Assembly: GCF_019242955.1 (NCBI RefSeq)
Contig: NZ_CP066129.1
Location: 3,038,001-3,102,000, forward strand
DNA from: Morganella morganii
Lineage (GTDB): Bacteria > Pseudomonadota > Gammaproteobacteria > Enterobacterales > Enterobacteriaceae
Direction of reading: 5' to 3'
DNA: 64,000 nt
The notes under the pieces are model-generated. The model saw only the letters and a program-made list of their open reading frames with translations, was not told the origin of the DNA and made no database searches. This document shows positions 23,417-32,239 of the stretch, one piece after another. Each line of letters starts with the position of its first letter. The first letter of the stretch is position 1. The translations under genes and the position numbers were made by a program.

Positions 23417-24844
23417 ATGGCACCGCTTCCGCGCTACCGGCAGATGGCCGATCAGATAAAACAGGCTGTCCGCGAGGGCGTTTTACCGCCGGACAGCCGT
23501 CTGCCGTCCGTGCGCATTCTGGCGGCACAGTACAATGTCAGCCTGACCACCGCGCTGAAAGTGCTGCGCACGCTGGAAGATGAACATGTTGCGGTGGCGC
23601 GGCCGAAATCCGGCTTTTTTGTCGCGCCTGTACAGCCGGTTGCGGCGGAAAACCGCAGCACAGAGACACTCACCGCTGATTTTGCCCCGCTGGATGAACA
23701 GACAGAACTGCATATGTCGATGGTCGGCGAAGAGTGCCGTGTCCGGCTGGATCTGGCGAACGGCCGCCGGGAGCTTTATCCGGTCAGAAAGCTGAGTCTT
23801 ATCATGCGTCAGCTCAGTTACAGCAAACCGTTTCTGCTGGGGGATTCGGTCAAAGGCACCGGCTATACCCCGCTGAAAGAGGAAATCGCCCGCCGGGCGG
23901 TCAGCTATGGCTGTCATATCACTCCGGAAACGCTGCTGATCACTAACGGTTGTATTGAAGCGTTATCACTGGCGCTGCGTGCCACCCTCAGCCCCGGGGA
24001 TGCGGTGGCGGTGGAATCTCCCTGTTACTTTGTGCTGTTACAGATGCTGCGTAATCTCAATCTGCGGCTGACCGAAGTGGATGCCTGTGATGAGGGGTAT
24101 GTTGACTGCGATAAACTCACCGCCCTGTTCCGCCGCAAAGCAGTAAAAGCCTTTGTTACGCTCGCCAACGTCAATAACCCGCTGGGTAAAACGATCCCGG
24201 ATGAAGTCAAAGCGGAAATCACCCGTCAGGCAGACGAAAACGGCGTCATCATTATTGAGGATGATACCTTCGGCGATGCCGCATTCGGCGGGCAGCGCCC
24301 GTTCCCGATGCGGGCATTCAGCCATAATGTCATTCTGTGCAGCGGATTTTCCAAAACCATCGCGCCCGGCGTGCGTATCGGCTGGGTTCACAGTCAGCAT
24401 TACATGCGTAAAATCACCTCACTGAAATACACCTCATCCATGGGATCACAGGTACTGCCGCAGGCCGCCATCAGTGAACTGCTGAGCAACGGCGGTTATG
24501 ACGCCCACCTGCGCAGATTACGCCGTGAACTGGCGGAGCAGGTACACAATATCCGCCGTGCCGTACTGCGGGAATTTCCGCCGGGCACCACCGTGACCGA
24601 ACCGGAGGGCGGTTATGTATTATGGGTTACCATGCCGGAAGGCAGTCTGAATGTGCGGGAACTGTTTCTCAATGCACGCGCGGAAGGGATCGGGATTGCG
24701 CCGGGGCATATTTTTGCCACCGACAACCGCTATGACCGCTGTTTCCGGCTCAATGCCGGGTTCGGTTGTGATACGGAAGTGGAGGATGCCATCACCCGGC
24801 TGGCACAATGGTGCCGGGAATCACTGCAAAAACACTGCCGCTGA
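23417..24844 (+). CDS. MocR-type GntR regulator with aminotransferase domain
   Basis: 475 residues. The N-terminal GntR winged helix (LPRYRQMADQIKQAVREGVL, LPSVRILAAQYNVSLTTALKVLRTLE) joins a PLP fold-type I aminotransferase domain with the PLP lysine in CSGFSKTIAPGVRIGW near residue 310. Such proteins usually sense a PLP-related or amino compound. It is divergent from the YbaK-like/GNAT pair, which it may regulate; that is inference from position. Confidence 0.85.
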   Translation: MAPLPRYRQMADQIKQAVREGVLPPDSRLPSVRILAAQYNVSLTTALKVLRTLEDEHVAVARPKSGFFVAPVQPVAAENRSTETLTADFAPLDEQTELHMSMVGEECRVRLDLANGRRELYPVRKLSLIMRQLSYSKPFLLGDSVKGTGYTPLKEEIARRAVSYGCHITPETLLITNGCIEALSLALRATLSPGDAVAVESPCYFVLLQMLRNLNLRLTEVDACDEGYVDCDKLTALFRRKAVKAFVTLANVNNPLGKTIPDEVKAEITRQADENGVIIIEDDTFGDAAFGGQRPFPMRAFSHNVILCSGFSKTIAPGVRIGWVHSQHYMRKITSLKYTSSMGSQVLPQAAISELLSNGGYDAHLRRLRRELAEQVHNIRRAVLREFPPGTTVTEPEGGYVLWVTMPEGSLNVRELFLNARAEGIGIAPGHIFATDNRYDRCFRLNAGFGCDTEVEDAITRLAQWCRESLQKHCR

Positions 24845-24853
24845 GCGGCAGTG
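24828..24853 (-). terminator. Terminator of the yceI-lactate oxidase-like operon
   Basis: On the minus strand a 9-bp stem CACTGCCGC/GCGGCAGTG with a 3-nt loop is followed by TTTTTGC. It overlaps the last codons of the opposing MocR-type gene. Confidence 0.8.
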
Positions 24854-24876
24854 TGAGATTGCTGACAAAGCAGGAA

Positions 24877-26079
24877 TTACTGAAAATCACGATCGCTGTA
24901 CAGTCTGGTCTGTTTGACGGCATTAATATCTTTGGTACCGCCCAGCATCATATTGATGCGTAATTCTTTATTCAGTTGCTGAATAACAGAATTTACCCCT
25001 TCCGCCCCGCCCAGATTCAGGCCATACAGAACCGGACGGCCGACAGCAACCACATCCGCACCGCTTGCCAGCGCTTTAAAGACGTGCGAACCACGGCGCA
25101 CACCACTGTCAAACACGATTGGCACACGTTTGTTCACCACTTTTGCAATGGAAGGCAGCACATCAAAAGAGGCCGGTCCGCTGTCCAGCTGACGACCGCC
25201 GTGGTTTGATACCCAGATGGCATCCGCACCCGCCTCAATGACGCGGTCAGCATCTTCCGGTGACTGAATACCTTTCACAATGACCGGCAGACCGGACAAT
25301 TTTTTCACATACTGAATATCATCCGGAGTAAATGCCTGTTTGGCCTGAGCGTAGATCTCGCTGATCCCCGCGCCTTTCCCGGTTTTGGAGCCGTCATTAT
25401 TCTGTGCGGCAAACAATTCAAGGTTGGCAAATCCTAACGGGAACTGGAAATTGTTGCGTAAATCATCCTCACGCCAGCCGCCGACCGGAGAATCCACGGT
25501 CAGAATAATCGCTTTGGCACCACTTTCTTTCGCCCGTTTCAGGGTGAATTCATTAAACGCATTATTTTTGCTCATATAGAGCTGGAAGAAGAACGGATGT
25601 CCGTCAGATACCGCCGCCACTTCCTCAATAGTTTTATTTCCGTAGGTGCTGAGAGAGAAAACAGAACCTGCTTTTGCCATGCCTTTTGCCGTGGCAATTT
25701 CCCCGTCACGGTGTGCCAGCCCCTGTGCCGCCATCGGTGCCTGAATGACAGGCGTTGCCAGAGGTATGCCCAGGAATGACGTTGAGAGATCGATATCCTT
25801 TAATTCAATTCCCTGCATCACCCGCGGCATAATATATTTGCGATCAAAACCGGCGGTATTATCACGCATATTTTTTTCATCTTCCGCACCACCACGGATA
25901 TAACCGAATGCCCCTTTGTCCATATTGGCTTTTACCTGTGATTCCAGGTCATTCAGGTTAACAATTTTCACCGGCCCTTCTTTGGTACTGGCTTTATACT
26001 CTGCCGCGTACGCGGTACTCAGTGTCATTGCCAGCCCCAGCGCCGCAACGGCAAATACACCTGCTTTTGATTTTTGCAT
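24877..26079 (-). CDS. Exported FMN-dependent L-lactate oxidase/dehydrogenase family protein
   Basis: FMN-dependent alpha-hydroxy acid oxidase family, which oxidises L-lactate or similar acids. The start at 26077-26079 has an AGGAA site and yields 400 residues. The first about 25 residues (KSKAGVFAVAALGLAMTLSTAYA) form a clear Sec signal peptide, unusual for this family. Then come the family landmarks: GGAEDEKNMRDN, PVIQAPMAAQGLAH, LTVDSPVGGWREDD, VIVKGIQSPEDA, the catalytic His-Arg region SNHGGRQLDSGP near residue 270, and DSGVRRGSHVFKALASGADVVAVGRP. No twin-arginine motif is seen, so how FMN is loaded is unclear. It is 27 bp downstream of a yceI gene on the same strand. Confidence 0.85.
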   Translation of the reverse strand: MQKSKAGVFAVAALGLAMTLSTAYAAEYKASTKEGPVKIVNLNDLESQVKANMDKGAFGYIRGGAEDEKNMRDNTAGFDRKYIMPRVMQGIELKDIDLSTSFLGIPLATPVIQAPMAAQGLAHRDGEIATAKGMAKAGSVFSLSTYGNKTIEEVAAVSDGHPFFFQLYMSKNNAFNEFTLKRAKESGAKAIILTVDSPVGGWREDDLRNNFQFPLGFANLELFAAQNNDGSKTGKGAGISEIYAQAKQAFTPDDIQYVKKLSGLPVIVKGIQSPEDADRVIEAGADAIWVSNHGGRQLDSGPASFDVLPSIAKVVNKRVPIVFDSGVRRGSHVFKALASGADVVAVGRPVLYGLNLGGAEGVNSVIQQLNKELRINMMLGGTKDINAVKQTRLYSDRDFQ

Positions 26080-26106
26080 AATATGATTCCTGTTCCCGGT
26101 ATACAT

Positions 26107-26673
26107 TTATTGTTTAATTGCTTCAGCCTGAATTTTCAGTGACATATTCGCCGAAATACCGGCATCGGCGAGAAAATCAACGCCCCACTGAGTACGATCA
26201 ATCGTGGTTTCAAAATCACCGCCGCAGACATCTGCTTTAAATACCGGACTGAAATAACAGCCGAATTTCGTTACCTGTAACTGTACCGGATGTGTTTTTC
26301 CTTTGATCGTTAAATTACCATCCACCGACATCAGTTTATTTCCGGAAAAATGCCATTTTGATGAATCAAATTTAATCTCCTGATATTTTTCCGCATCAAG
26401 AATATCTGCACTCAGCATATGCTGATTAAATCCGTCAATCCCGGTATTCAGGATTTTCACCGGAATAGTGACCTGAACATGCCCGGTTTGTTTCTCCGGT
26501 GAATAGGCCATATCACCGGTAATATTATAAAAACCGCCGCTGTTGGTAGAGGTATTAAAATGATCAATATAGAACACCGCTTTGGTATGGCCCGGATCTA
26601 ATTTATAGTCAGCCGCCTGTGCGCTATTCCATAAAAACAGTGAAGCAAACAGCGTTAAGCCGATCTTTTTCAT
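26107..26673 (-). CDS. YceI-family periplasmic protein (first copy)
   Basis: Lipocalin-like periplasmic protein expected to bind an isoprenoid or amphiphile. From ATG 26671-26673 (AGGAA site) it is 188 residues with signal peptide KKIGLTLFASLFLWNSAQAA. YceI features include LDPGHTKAVFYIDHFNTSTNSGGF, KTHPVQLQVT and FETTIDRTQWGVDFLADAG. A 55-residue upstream extension has no family support. It precedes the exported lactate oxidase-like gene. A second yceI lies at 58363-58938. Confidence 0.88.
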   Translation of the reverse strand: MKKIGLTLFASLFLWNSAQAADYKLDPGHTKAVFYIDHFNTSTNSGGFYNITGDMAYSPEKQTGHVQVTIPVKILNTGIDGFNQHMLSADILDAEKYQEIKFDSSKWHFSGNKLMSVDGNLTIKGKTHPVQLQVTKFGCYFSPVFKADVCGGDFETTIDRTQWGVDFLADAGISANMSLKIQAEAIKQ

Positions 26674-26920
26674 TCTTTCTTTCCTGATTAATATTCTGAC
26701 AGTCGCCGCCTCTCTTTCTGCGGCCCCGATGCCGCTAACAATACGATGTTCCTTTTCCTGCCGGTAGAGCGGATATTGATAAACACTGTTCTGAAAACAG
26801 GATAATCCGGGTATCATAAAACTGTTCTGTTTCTGCAACAGTGAAACCTGTTTTCATGACTACTCCCTGACGATTTCCGCCCTTATTATCAATTCATACA
26901 TAATTATCAGGAGAGACATC

Positions 26921-27793
26921 ATGAGAAACATTATCGGCACCTACCGTGCACCAAAAGGCCATTGGGTCGGCGACGGATTCCCGGTCAGCCAGATGTTTTC
27001 CTACAGTAATCACGGCAAACATCTCAACCCGTTTATCCTGCTCGACCGCGCCGGACCTGCGGATTTCCCGGCATCAGCAGGCGCTAACCGTGGGGTTGGT
27101 GAACACCCGCACCGCGGCTTTGAAACGGTAACTATCGTCTATGACGGCGAGGTGGCGCATCACGACTCCACCGGTCAGGGCGGTGTTATCGGTAAAGGGG
27201 ATGTGCAGTGGATGACTGCGGCATCCGGTATTCTGCATCAGGAATACCATTCTGACCGCTTTATGCGGGAGGGCGGCACACTGGATATGGTGCAGTTGTG
27301 GGTGAATCTGCCTGCTTCCGCAAAATCCGCCGCGCCGGGTTATCAGTTACTGAAAAACAGCGCCATTCCGGCGGTCACATTGCCGAATGACGCGGGAACA
27401 CTGCGGGTGATTGCCGGGGAATATGCCGGGGCACGCGGCCCGGCCCGGACGTTTACCGAAATGGATGTGTGGGATCTGCGCCTGAAAGCCGGAAAAGTCA
27501 CCGGCCTGACGGCAAAAGCCAGCCGCAACGCCGGGCTGATTGTCCTGCACGGCAGCATTTATGTCGACAGCCGTGCACCGCTGCACACCGGCGAACTGAT
27601 GATTCTGGACGGCACTGACAGCACCATTCTGCTGGAAGCAACCGAAGATGCGGTTGTCCTGTTCCTCAGCGGCGAGCCGATTGATGAGCCGGTTGTCGGT
27701 TACGGCCCGTTTGTAATGAACAGCGAGCAGGAAATCCGCGAAGCTATCGAGGATTTCAACAACGGCCGTTTCGGACAGATCCCGGCTGAGTAA
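26921..27793 (+). CDS. Pirin family protein
   Basis: Bicupin metal-binding protein; bacterial pirins act as quercetinases or modulators of metabolic enzymes. 290 residues. The N-terminal cupin shows the metal-ligand pattern GEHPHRGFETVTIVYDGEVAHHDSTG near residues 62-90 and VQWMTAASGILHQEYHS near 104-120. The gene has a GGAGAG site and stands between the yceI operon (divergent) and the Fic region. The substrate is not predictable. Confidence 0.87.
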   Translation: MRNIIGTYRAPKGHWVGDGFPVSQMFSYSNHGKHLNPFILLDRAGPADFPASAGANRGVGEHPHRGFETVTIVYDGEVAHHDSTGQGGVIGKGDVQWMTAASGILHQEYHSDRFMREGGTLDMVQLWVNLPASAKSAAPGYQLLKNSAIPAVTLPNDAGTLRVIAGEYAGARGPARTFTEMDVWDLRLKAGKVTGLTAKASRNAGLIVLHGSIYVDSRAPLHTGELMILDGTDSTILLEATEDAVVLFLSGEPIDEPVVGYGPFVMNSEQEIREAIEDFNNGRFGQIPAE

Positions 27794-27799
27794 GACAGA

Positions 27800-27828
27800 T
27801 GAGGCAAATACGTCCGTTATTTGCCTCA
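27800..27828. repeat. 29-bp palindrome IR-A (3' side of fic)
   Basis: TGAGGCAAATA, 7-bp spacer, TATTTGCCTCA: perfect 11-bp arms. It begins 6 bp after the pirin stop codon. Confidence 0.9.
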
Positions 27829-27833
27829 CAAAA

Positions 27834-27862
27834 TGAGGCGAATAGCGTGGTTATTTGCCTCA
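27834..27862. repeat. 29-bp palindrome IR-B (3' side of fic)
   Basis: TGAGGCGAATA, 7-bp spacer, TATTTGCCTCA: 10 of 11 arm positions pair (the mismatch is a G-T). It lies 8 bp from the fic stop codon. Confidence 0.9.
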
Positions 27863-27870
27863 TCCTCTTA

Positions 27871-28968
27871 TTATCCTTTATTCAGACAATAGCGGCTGCT
27901 GCGCCCCCCGCTTTCACTTTCTGTCAGATAACCAGACTCAACCAAATCAGCCAGATGCCGTGTTGCACTGGCGCGACTGACTTTTGCTGCTGACATATAC
28001 TGCCGGTTATTAACACCGTCAGAAAAATCACCGTCCAGCATCCGGTTCAGTACTTTGGCCTGCTCCGGTTTCAGCCGGTTCTGATCAAACCGGTGCCAGT
28101 ATCTGGTTTTTTCCAGTGTCCGCCTGATTTGCGCCAGCGTTGCGCCGACAGACACCACCAGCATTTTCACAAACCAACTCAGCCACGGCGTAATGTCCGT
28201 TCCCTGCCGTTGTGTCTGCTCCAGCACATTATAATATTCTTTACGGTGCTCATTGATGGTCTGCGACATTGCATATAACCGCACAGTACTGTTTTCTGCC
28301 TGAGCCAGTGCCAGATCCATAATAAGACGCCCAATCCGGCCATTCCCGTCTTCAAAAGGATGAATGGTCAGAAACCACAAATGGGCAATACCTGCCCGTA
28401 AAACGGGATCAATACCGGGATTATCTCTGCTTTCATTAAACCAGGTGATAAATGCGTTTATTTCTGCATCCACCCGATCCGCCGGAGGGGCCTCAAAATG
28501 AATGACCGGTTTATCCAGCCTGCCGGATACCACCTGAACGGCTCCGGAACGGAAACACCCTCCGGTTGTCCGGTTAAAAAGGTTGTCATTTTCAGGGAAT
28601 AACCAGGTATGCCATTTCAGAAGACGAGCCGCAGAAAGCGGTTCACCGGGATTATTGATTGCATCCAGAGCTGACTCCACCAGACCTTCCGTACGTTTAT
28701 CCGCCGGATAAGAGACCTCCTCAGAAATACCAAGGTGATTCGCCAGTGATGATCTGACAGAACGGGCATCCGGTTTTTCTCCCTCAATATCACTTGAGTA
28801 GATAATATTTGCCAGAAGCGTATCCAGTATCTTATCTTCAGCAAGATCAAGCGCTTTATTGCTGCCGTATAAATCACCCTGAAGAAATGCAGCTTCCCGC
28901 AGCAGCGGTAGTAACTGCTGCAAATCATACGTAAATCCGGGCCAGCTATGATGTTCCCATATCCACAT
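27871..28968 (-). CDS. Fic-domain AMPylase-type protein with winged helix
   Basis: Fic proteins transfer AMP or other nucleotides to target hydroxyl groups. The 365 residues contain the catalytic motif HPFEDGNGRIGR near residue 205, a class II inhibitory motif SSDIEGE near residue 58 ([S/T]xxxE[G/N]) ahead of the Fic domain, and a C-terminal winged-helix region (SAAKVSRASATRHLADLVESGYL). A GGAGG site precedes the ATG. No separate antitoxin gene is seen, as expected when the inhibitory helix is internal. The gene is bracketed by two 29-bp palindromes on each side. Confidence 0.92.
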   Translation of the reverse strand: MWIWEHHSWPGFTYDLQQLLPLLREAAFLQGDLYGSNKALDLAEDKILDTLLANIIYSSDIEGEKPDARSVRSSLANHLGISEEVSYPADKRTEGLVESALDAINNPGEPLSAARLLKWHTWLFPENDNLFNRTTGGCFRSGAVQVVSGRLDKPVIHFEAPPADRVDAEINAFITWFNESRDNPGIDPVLRAGIAHLWFLTIHPFEDGNGRIGRLIMDLALAQAENSTVRLYAMSQTINEHRKEYYNVLEQTQRQGTDITPWLSWFVKMLVVSVGATLAQIRRTLEKTRYWHRFDQNRLKPEQAKVLNRMLDGDFSDGVNNRQYMSAAKVSRASATRHLADLVESGYLTESESGGRSSRYCLNKG

Positions 28969-28979
28969 ACTGCCTCCGA

Positions 28980-29008
28980 TGAGTAGAATAACACCGCTAT
29001 TCTACTCA
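28980..29008. repeat. 29-bp palindrome IR-C (5' side of fic)
   Basis: TGAGTAGAATA, 7-bp spacer, TATTCTACTCA: perfect 11-bp arms. Compared with IR-A/B/D, both arms differ in a matching way, so symmetry is kept. It lies 11 bp upstream of the fic ATG, next to the ribosome-binding site. Confidence 0.9.
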
Positions 29009-29013
29009 CTAAT

Positions 29014-29042
29014 TGAGGCGAATAGAATGATTATTTGCCTCA
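29014..29042. repeat. 29-bp palindrome IR-D (5' side of fic)
   Basis: TGAGGCGAATA, 7-bp spacer, TATTTGCCTCA: same arms as IR-B. It directly abuts the stop codon of the LysR-type gene. Confidence 0.9.
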
Positions 29043-29966
29043 CTATCCCCCCGCCCCCGAAAACGCCGCCGTCTGCGGAACATGCTCCGCCAGATAATTC
29101 AGCAGCGCCTGCACAGCAGGTAATAACCCTTTGCGGGACGGGAAAACCGCGTGGATCACATCTTCCGGGAACTGCCAGTCCGGCAGGACACGGACAAGCC
29201 GCCCGGCATTCAAATCGTTAAGCGCCACACCTTCCGGCAGCCGGGCAATACCCAGCCCTTTGCATGCCGCACGATGCAGTGTCATGACATCCGTTGTGGC
29301 CAGGCGTGCCGTGAGGTGTTTGGTGATGCTGCTGCCGTCTTCGCTGGTCAGTGTCAGCGTGTAGTTCTGTTTTTGTTCGCTGTTGGCGAGGATCGGGAAT
29401 TCTGTCAGATCATCCGGATGCTGCGGTGCCGCTTTTCCGGCAAATAACAGCGGCGAGGCGACCAGCACACGGCGTGAATATCCGAGGACTTTCATGGTCA
29501 GTCCGGAATCATCCAGCGGAAGAGAGCGCACCCGCAGTGCAAGATCAAACCCTTCACTGATCACATCCACCGGACGGTTAACCGCCAGGATCTGCACATC
29601 AATATCCGGATATTTCACCATAAAATCGGTCAGCAGATCCTGAAGATAGGCCTGTAACAGTGCGACCGGACAGGAAAACTTCACGCTGCCGCGCGGATGT
29701 CCCTGTACCGAGCAGATAATCTCTTCAGCAATTTCCGCCTCATCAATCACGTTTTTGCACTGCTGGTAGAAAGCCTGCCCGACCTCAGTAACATGAAACT
29801 GACGGGTGGAGCGGTAGATAAGTGAGATATTCAGTTTTTGTTCCAGGTCAGCAATACGCCTGCTGAGCCGGGATTTCGGAATGCCCAGTGCTTCTCCTGC
29901 CGGCGAAAATCCGCCGTATTCCACCACTTTCACAAAATAATAAAGGTCATTCAGATCGTATTTCAT
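29043..29966 (-). CDS. LysR-type transcriptional regulator
   Basis: From the ATG at 29964-29966 the product is 307 residues. The N-terminal HTH (YFVKVVEYGGFSPAGEALGIPKSRLSRRIADLEQKL) and the GSVKFSCPVALLQAY start of the effector domain are typical of the PA0218/DsdC-like LysR group often placed beside pirin or reductase genes. A 19-residue upstream extension is unlikely. Its likely target, pirin or the acetoin reductase, cannot be settled from sequence. Confidence 0.88.
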   Translation of the reverse strand: MKYDLNDLYYFVKVVEYGGFSPAGEALGIPKSRLSRRIADLEQKLNISLIYRSTRQFHVTEVGQAFYQQCKNVIDEAEIAEEIICSVQGHPRGSVKFSCPVALLQAYLQDLLTDFMVKYPDIDVQILAVNRPVDVISEGFDLALRVRSLPLDDSGLTMKVLGYSRRVLVASPLLFAGKAAPQHPDDLTEFPILANSEQKQNYTLTLTSEDGSSITKHLTARLATTDVMTLHRAACKGLGIARLPEGVALNDLNAGRLVRVLPDWQFPEDVIHAVFPSRKGLLPAVQALLNYLAEHVPQTAAFSGAGG

Positions 29967-30006
29967 GCCTGTCACCCGCAGCGTTATCCTGCTGGTCAGT
30001 ATACAT

Positions 30007-30039
30007 AAAAAAATCCGCCGCATTCAGCATGCGGCGGAT
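30007..30039 (-). terminator. Acetoin reductase gene terminator
   Basis: On the minus strand a perfect 11-bp stem ATCCGCCGCAT/ATGCGGCGGAT with a 5-nt loop is followed by TTTTTTATG. It lies 25 bp past the stop codon. Confidence 0.9.
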
Positions 30040-30063
30040 GTCTGTGAATATAAACGCAATAAT

Positions 30064-30843
30064 TTAGCGGTAAACGATACCACCGTCGGTCAGAATCGCC
30101 TGACCGGTGATGTAATCCGAGTCATCGCTTGCCAGGAAAGAAACCAGTGCTGCCACATCATCCGGTGTCTGAGCACGGCCCAGCGCAATACCGTCGACAT
30201 ATTTTTTGTAGGTTTCCCCTTTCGGCGCGCCGGTGATTTCAGAGAAACGCTCATCAATTTCCACCCACATATCTGTACCGACGATACCCGGACAGTAAGC
30301 GTTCACGGTGATGCCGCTGCTGGCGAACTCTTTGGCCGCTGCCTGTGTCAGTGCGCGGACCGCAAATTTAGTGGCGGAATAGACGCCGAGTAAGGCAAAA
30401 CCATCATGCCCGGCAATGGATGAGGCGTTAATGATTTTCCCTTTCTGTCCGCGTGCTTTGAATTTGGCCGCTGCGGCCTGAATTCCCCACATGGTACCGT
30501 CGACGTTAATACGGAAAATACGATCCATATCCTCCGGCAGAACATCTTCAATCGCTTTAACCTGTGCGATACCGGCGTTATTGACCATAACATCAAAACC
30601 GCCCAGCGCTTTTTCTGCTTTATCAACAACCGCAAAAACCTGATCGCGCTGACTGATATCTGCGGTGAATGTCGCTGCTTTACGACCCAGGGCTTCCACT
30701 TCTTTTTTAACTTTCGCCAGCCCTTCTTCTTTCAGATCCACCAGCGCGATATCCGCCCCTTCTTTGGCTAACCGTAATGCGATACCACGACCAATCCCCT
30801 GCGCAGCGCCGGTAACCAGAATCACTTTACCCGTTAGTGCCAT
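30064..30843 (-). CDS. budC: Acetoin(diacetyl) reductase / 2,3-butanediol dehydrogenase (SDR)
   Basis: Short-chain dehydrogenase that reduces diacetyl to acetoin and acetoin to 2,3-butanediol with NADH. 259 residues. The NAD loop [12 protein letters not shown] is at residue 11, NNAGIA near 88, the catalytic Ser in [15 protein letters not shown] near 140, and YSATKFAVR with the Tyr/Lys pair near 154-158; the segment [11 protein letters not shown] is typical of BudC. Other bud genes are not nearby. Confidence 0.88.
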   Translation of the reverse strand: MALTGKVILVTGAAQGIGRGIALRLAKEGADIALVDLKEEGLAKVKKEVEALGRKAATFTADISQRDQVFAVVDKAEKALGGFDVMVNNAGIAQVKAIEDVLPEDMDRIFRINVDGTMWGIQAAAAKFKARGQKGKIINASSIAGHDGFALLGVYSATKFAVRALTQAAAKEFASSGITVNAYCPGIVGTDMWVEIDERFSEITGAPKGETYKKYVDGIALGRAQTPDDVAALVSFLASDDSDYITGQAILTDGGIVYR

Positions 30844-31094
30844 GATGTGCTCCTTAATGAGTGAGGTATTTCGTTATGATATTAATACTCATTTAAAAAC
30901 ATACGCGTTTTTACCCGGGTTGCAAGCCGGTAAGCACAGAATGAGCAACCCTCCGTTTCGAATAAGACGCTATGGATCAACAAATATCGCGCTATCGTAT
31001 ACTTATCAGGTAAATAGGATTATGCCGATAACAATCAGTATATATTTCTATAGTTTTTACTATATCAGGATTAACTCACTGTGAGGGATTATAT

Positions 31095-31790
31095 ATGTTA
31101 TCTGATAAAGTAAATAAATCTGATCATTATGATTTATTAAATGATAATAAGTTAACAAACACAGGGCAACAATCAAAAAGTACCGGCCTTATTAACGAAC
31201 AGCTGGGTGATTTACCTTTCGTATCTGATCCGGAAATTACAAAAGATATCATATCAAAAATTGAACAGGGCAGTATCACAACCGTCAATGCTGTTGTACT
31301 TCACCGTACCGGCGGTGCTTCTATGGCTTCAGCAATTGCCACTTTCAAATCCAGCGCCATCGGGACACACTTTATTATTGATAAAGACGGTACAATAAAA
31401 CAAACCGCAAATACCGATAAATATACTTATCATATCGGAAAGGTTCGTGCGCGCTGTATGGAAGAAGGTACGTGTAGTGCAGAAGAAGCAAAAAAGATAA
31501 AAGATTTCGGCTGGTCACCAGATAAAATTCATACCAATGAAAAAACAAAAAATTATCCTGACCGATATCCGATCAATACAGACAGCCTGGGAATTGAAGT
31601 TGTCGGTAAATATAGCAAGTCAACAAAAAGCTGGGATCAGGCAACTGCTCAGCAGAAAAAATCAATCAAATTTCTTATTAAAAAATTACAGAAGACATAT
31701 AATCTGACAGACAGAGATATTTATGAACATGACAAAATTTCGTATAAAACTGCCGGTGAAGGTGGCGATCTTTATTCTGGCGGGAATTAA
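31095..31790 (+). CDS. Zinc amidase effector-like protein (Amidase_2/AmpD fold), copy 1
   Basis: 231 residues, no signal peptide, AT-rich coding unlike its neighbours. The C-terminal two thirds look like an N-acetylmuramoyl-L-alanine amidase fold: a first zinc His in VVLHRTGG (near residue 71), THFIIDKDGTIKQTA, the WHVG-equivalent YHIGK (near 113), LGIEVVG, and a third His in IYEHDK (near 217). A peptidoglycan-cutting enzyme without a signal peptide, followed by an overlapping gene for a secreted small protein, suggests an antibacterial effector delivered by contact (e.g. type VI secretion), with cognate immunity. No secretion genes are in the window. Homologous to 43890-44507. Confidence 0.78.
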   Translation: MLSDKVNKSDHYDLLNDNKLTNTGQQSKSTGLINEQLGDLPFVSDPEITKDIISKIEQGSITTVNAVVLHRTGGASMASAIATFKSSAIGTHFIIDKDGTIKQTANTDKYTYHIGKVRARCMEEGTCSAEEAKKIKDFGWSPDKIHTNEKTKNYPDRYPINTDSLGIEVVGKYSKSTKSWDQATAQQKKSIKFLIKKLQKTYNLTDRDIYEHDKISYKTAGEGGDLYSGGN

Positions 31791-32157
31791 CAGCGCTTGT
31801 GCAGCAGATAAAGCACCGGATATTCGTATGACGTCTCCGGTTGAAAAAATATTGCAGGAAACCACCGATAATACACTCTCGGCAGCCTGCCGCAGCTGGA
31901 ATCCGGATAGTAATACTATTCAGGCGGTATTTATGCTGAGCCGGGCGTATCCGGAAGAGCCATACTCTCTTTTTTATCAGACCCCATGTGATGTATCAGG
32001 AAAGATGACTATTGACGGGCAACCCTGGCAATTTTCCCTTAACGGCGGCGGAATTATGACACTGACCAGCGGAAATAAAACCCTGTACAGGGGATGTTCT
32101 GATGCACAGTGCGCCCCTCATATTTTACTGCTGACAGACGCTATGTCGGGTAAGTAA
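31723..32157 (+). CDS. Secreted immunity-like protein for amidase copy 1
   Basis: 144 residues with an N-terminal signal sequence (KLPVKVAIFILAGINSACA), so it should act in the periplasm, where an amidase would attack. Its start overlaps the amidase gene by 68 bp; an ATG two codons in (31729) is an alternative start. Four Cys, the YQTPCDVSG and LNGGGIMTL segments, and YRGC are shared with the orphan lipoprotein at 19401-20342. A weaker pattern (Y..C..G...G..W....G) also links it to the genes at 44501 and 44966. The immunity role is inferred from location and context. Confidence 0.72.
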   Translation: MNMTKFRIKLPVKVAIFILAGINSACAADKAPDIRMTSPVEKILQETTDNTLSAACRSWNPDSNTIQAVFMLSRAYPEEPYSLFYQTPCDVSGKMTIDGQPWQFSLNGGGIMTLTSGNKTLYRGCSDAQCAPHILLLTDAMSGK

Positions 32158-32189
32158 CCACTATATTTATTATTTATCTGCCTGATGTA

Positions 32190-32220
32190 AAAAGACCCGC
32201 AGTTGCGGGTCTTTTGTTTT
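32190..32220. terminator. Bidirectional terminator between immunity gene and speB
   Basis: Stem AAAGACCCGC/GCGGGTCTTT with AGTT loop; T-rich in both directions, 33 bp past the immunity gene stop and 25 bp past the speB stop. Confidence 0.88.
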
Positions 32221-32239
32221 AACGGTGGTAAAACCGGTT

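Noticed and set aside
27800-27862. Palindromes after fic as a CRISPR array or terminators
   Set aside because: Only two units on each side with constant 7-bp loops and no T-runs; no spacers of CRISPR size and no cas genes.
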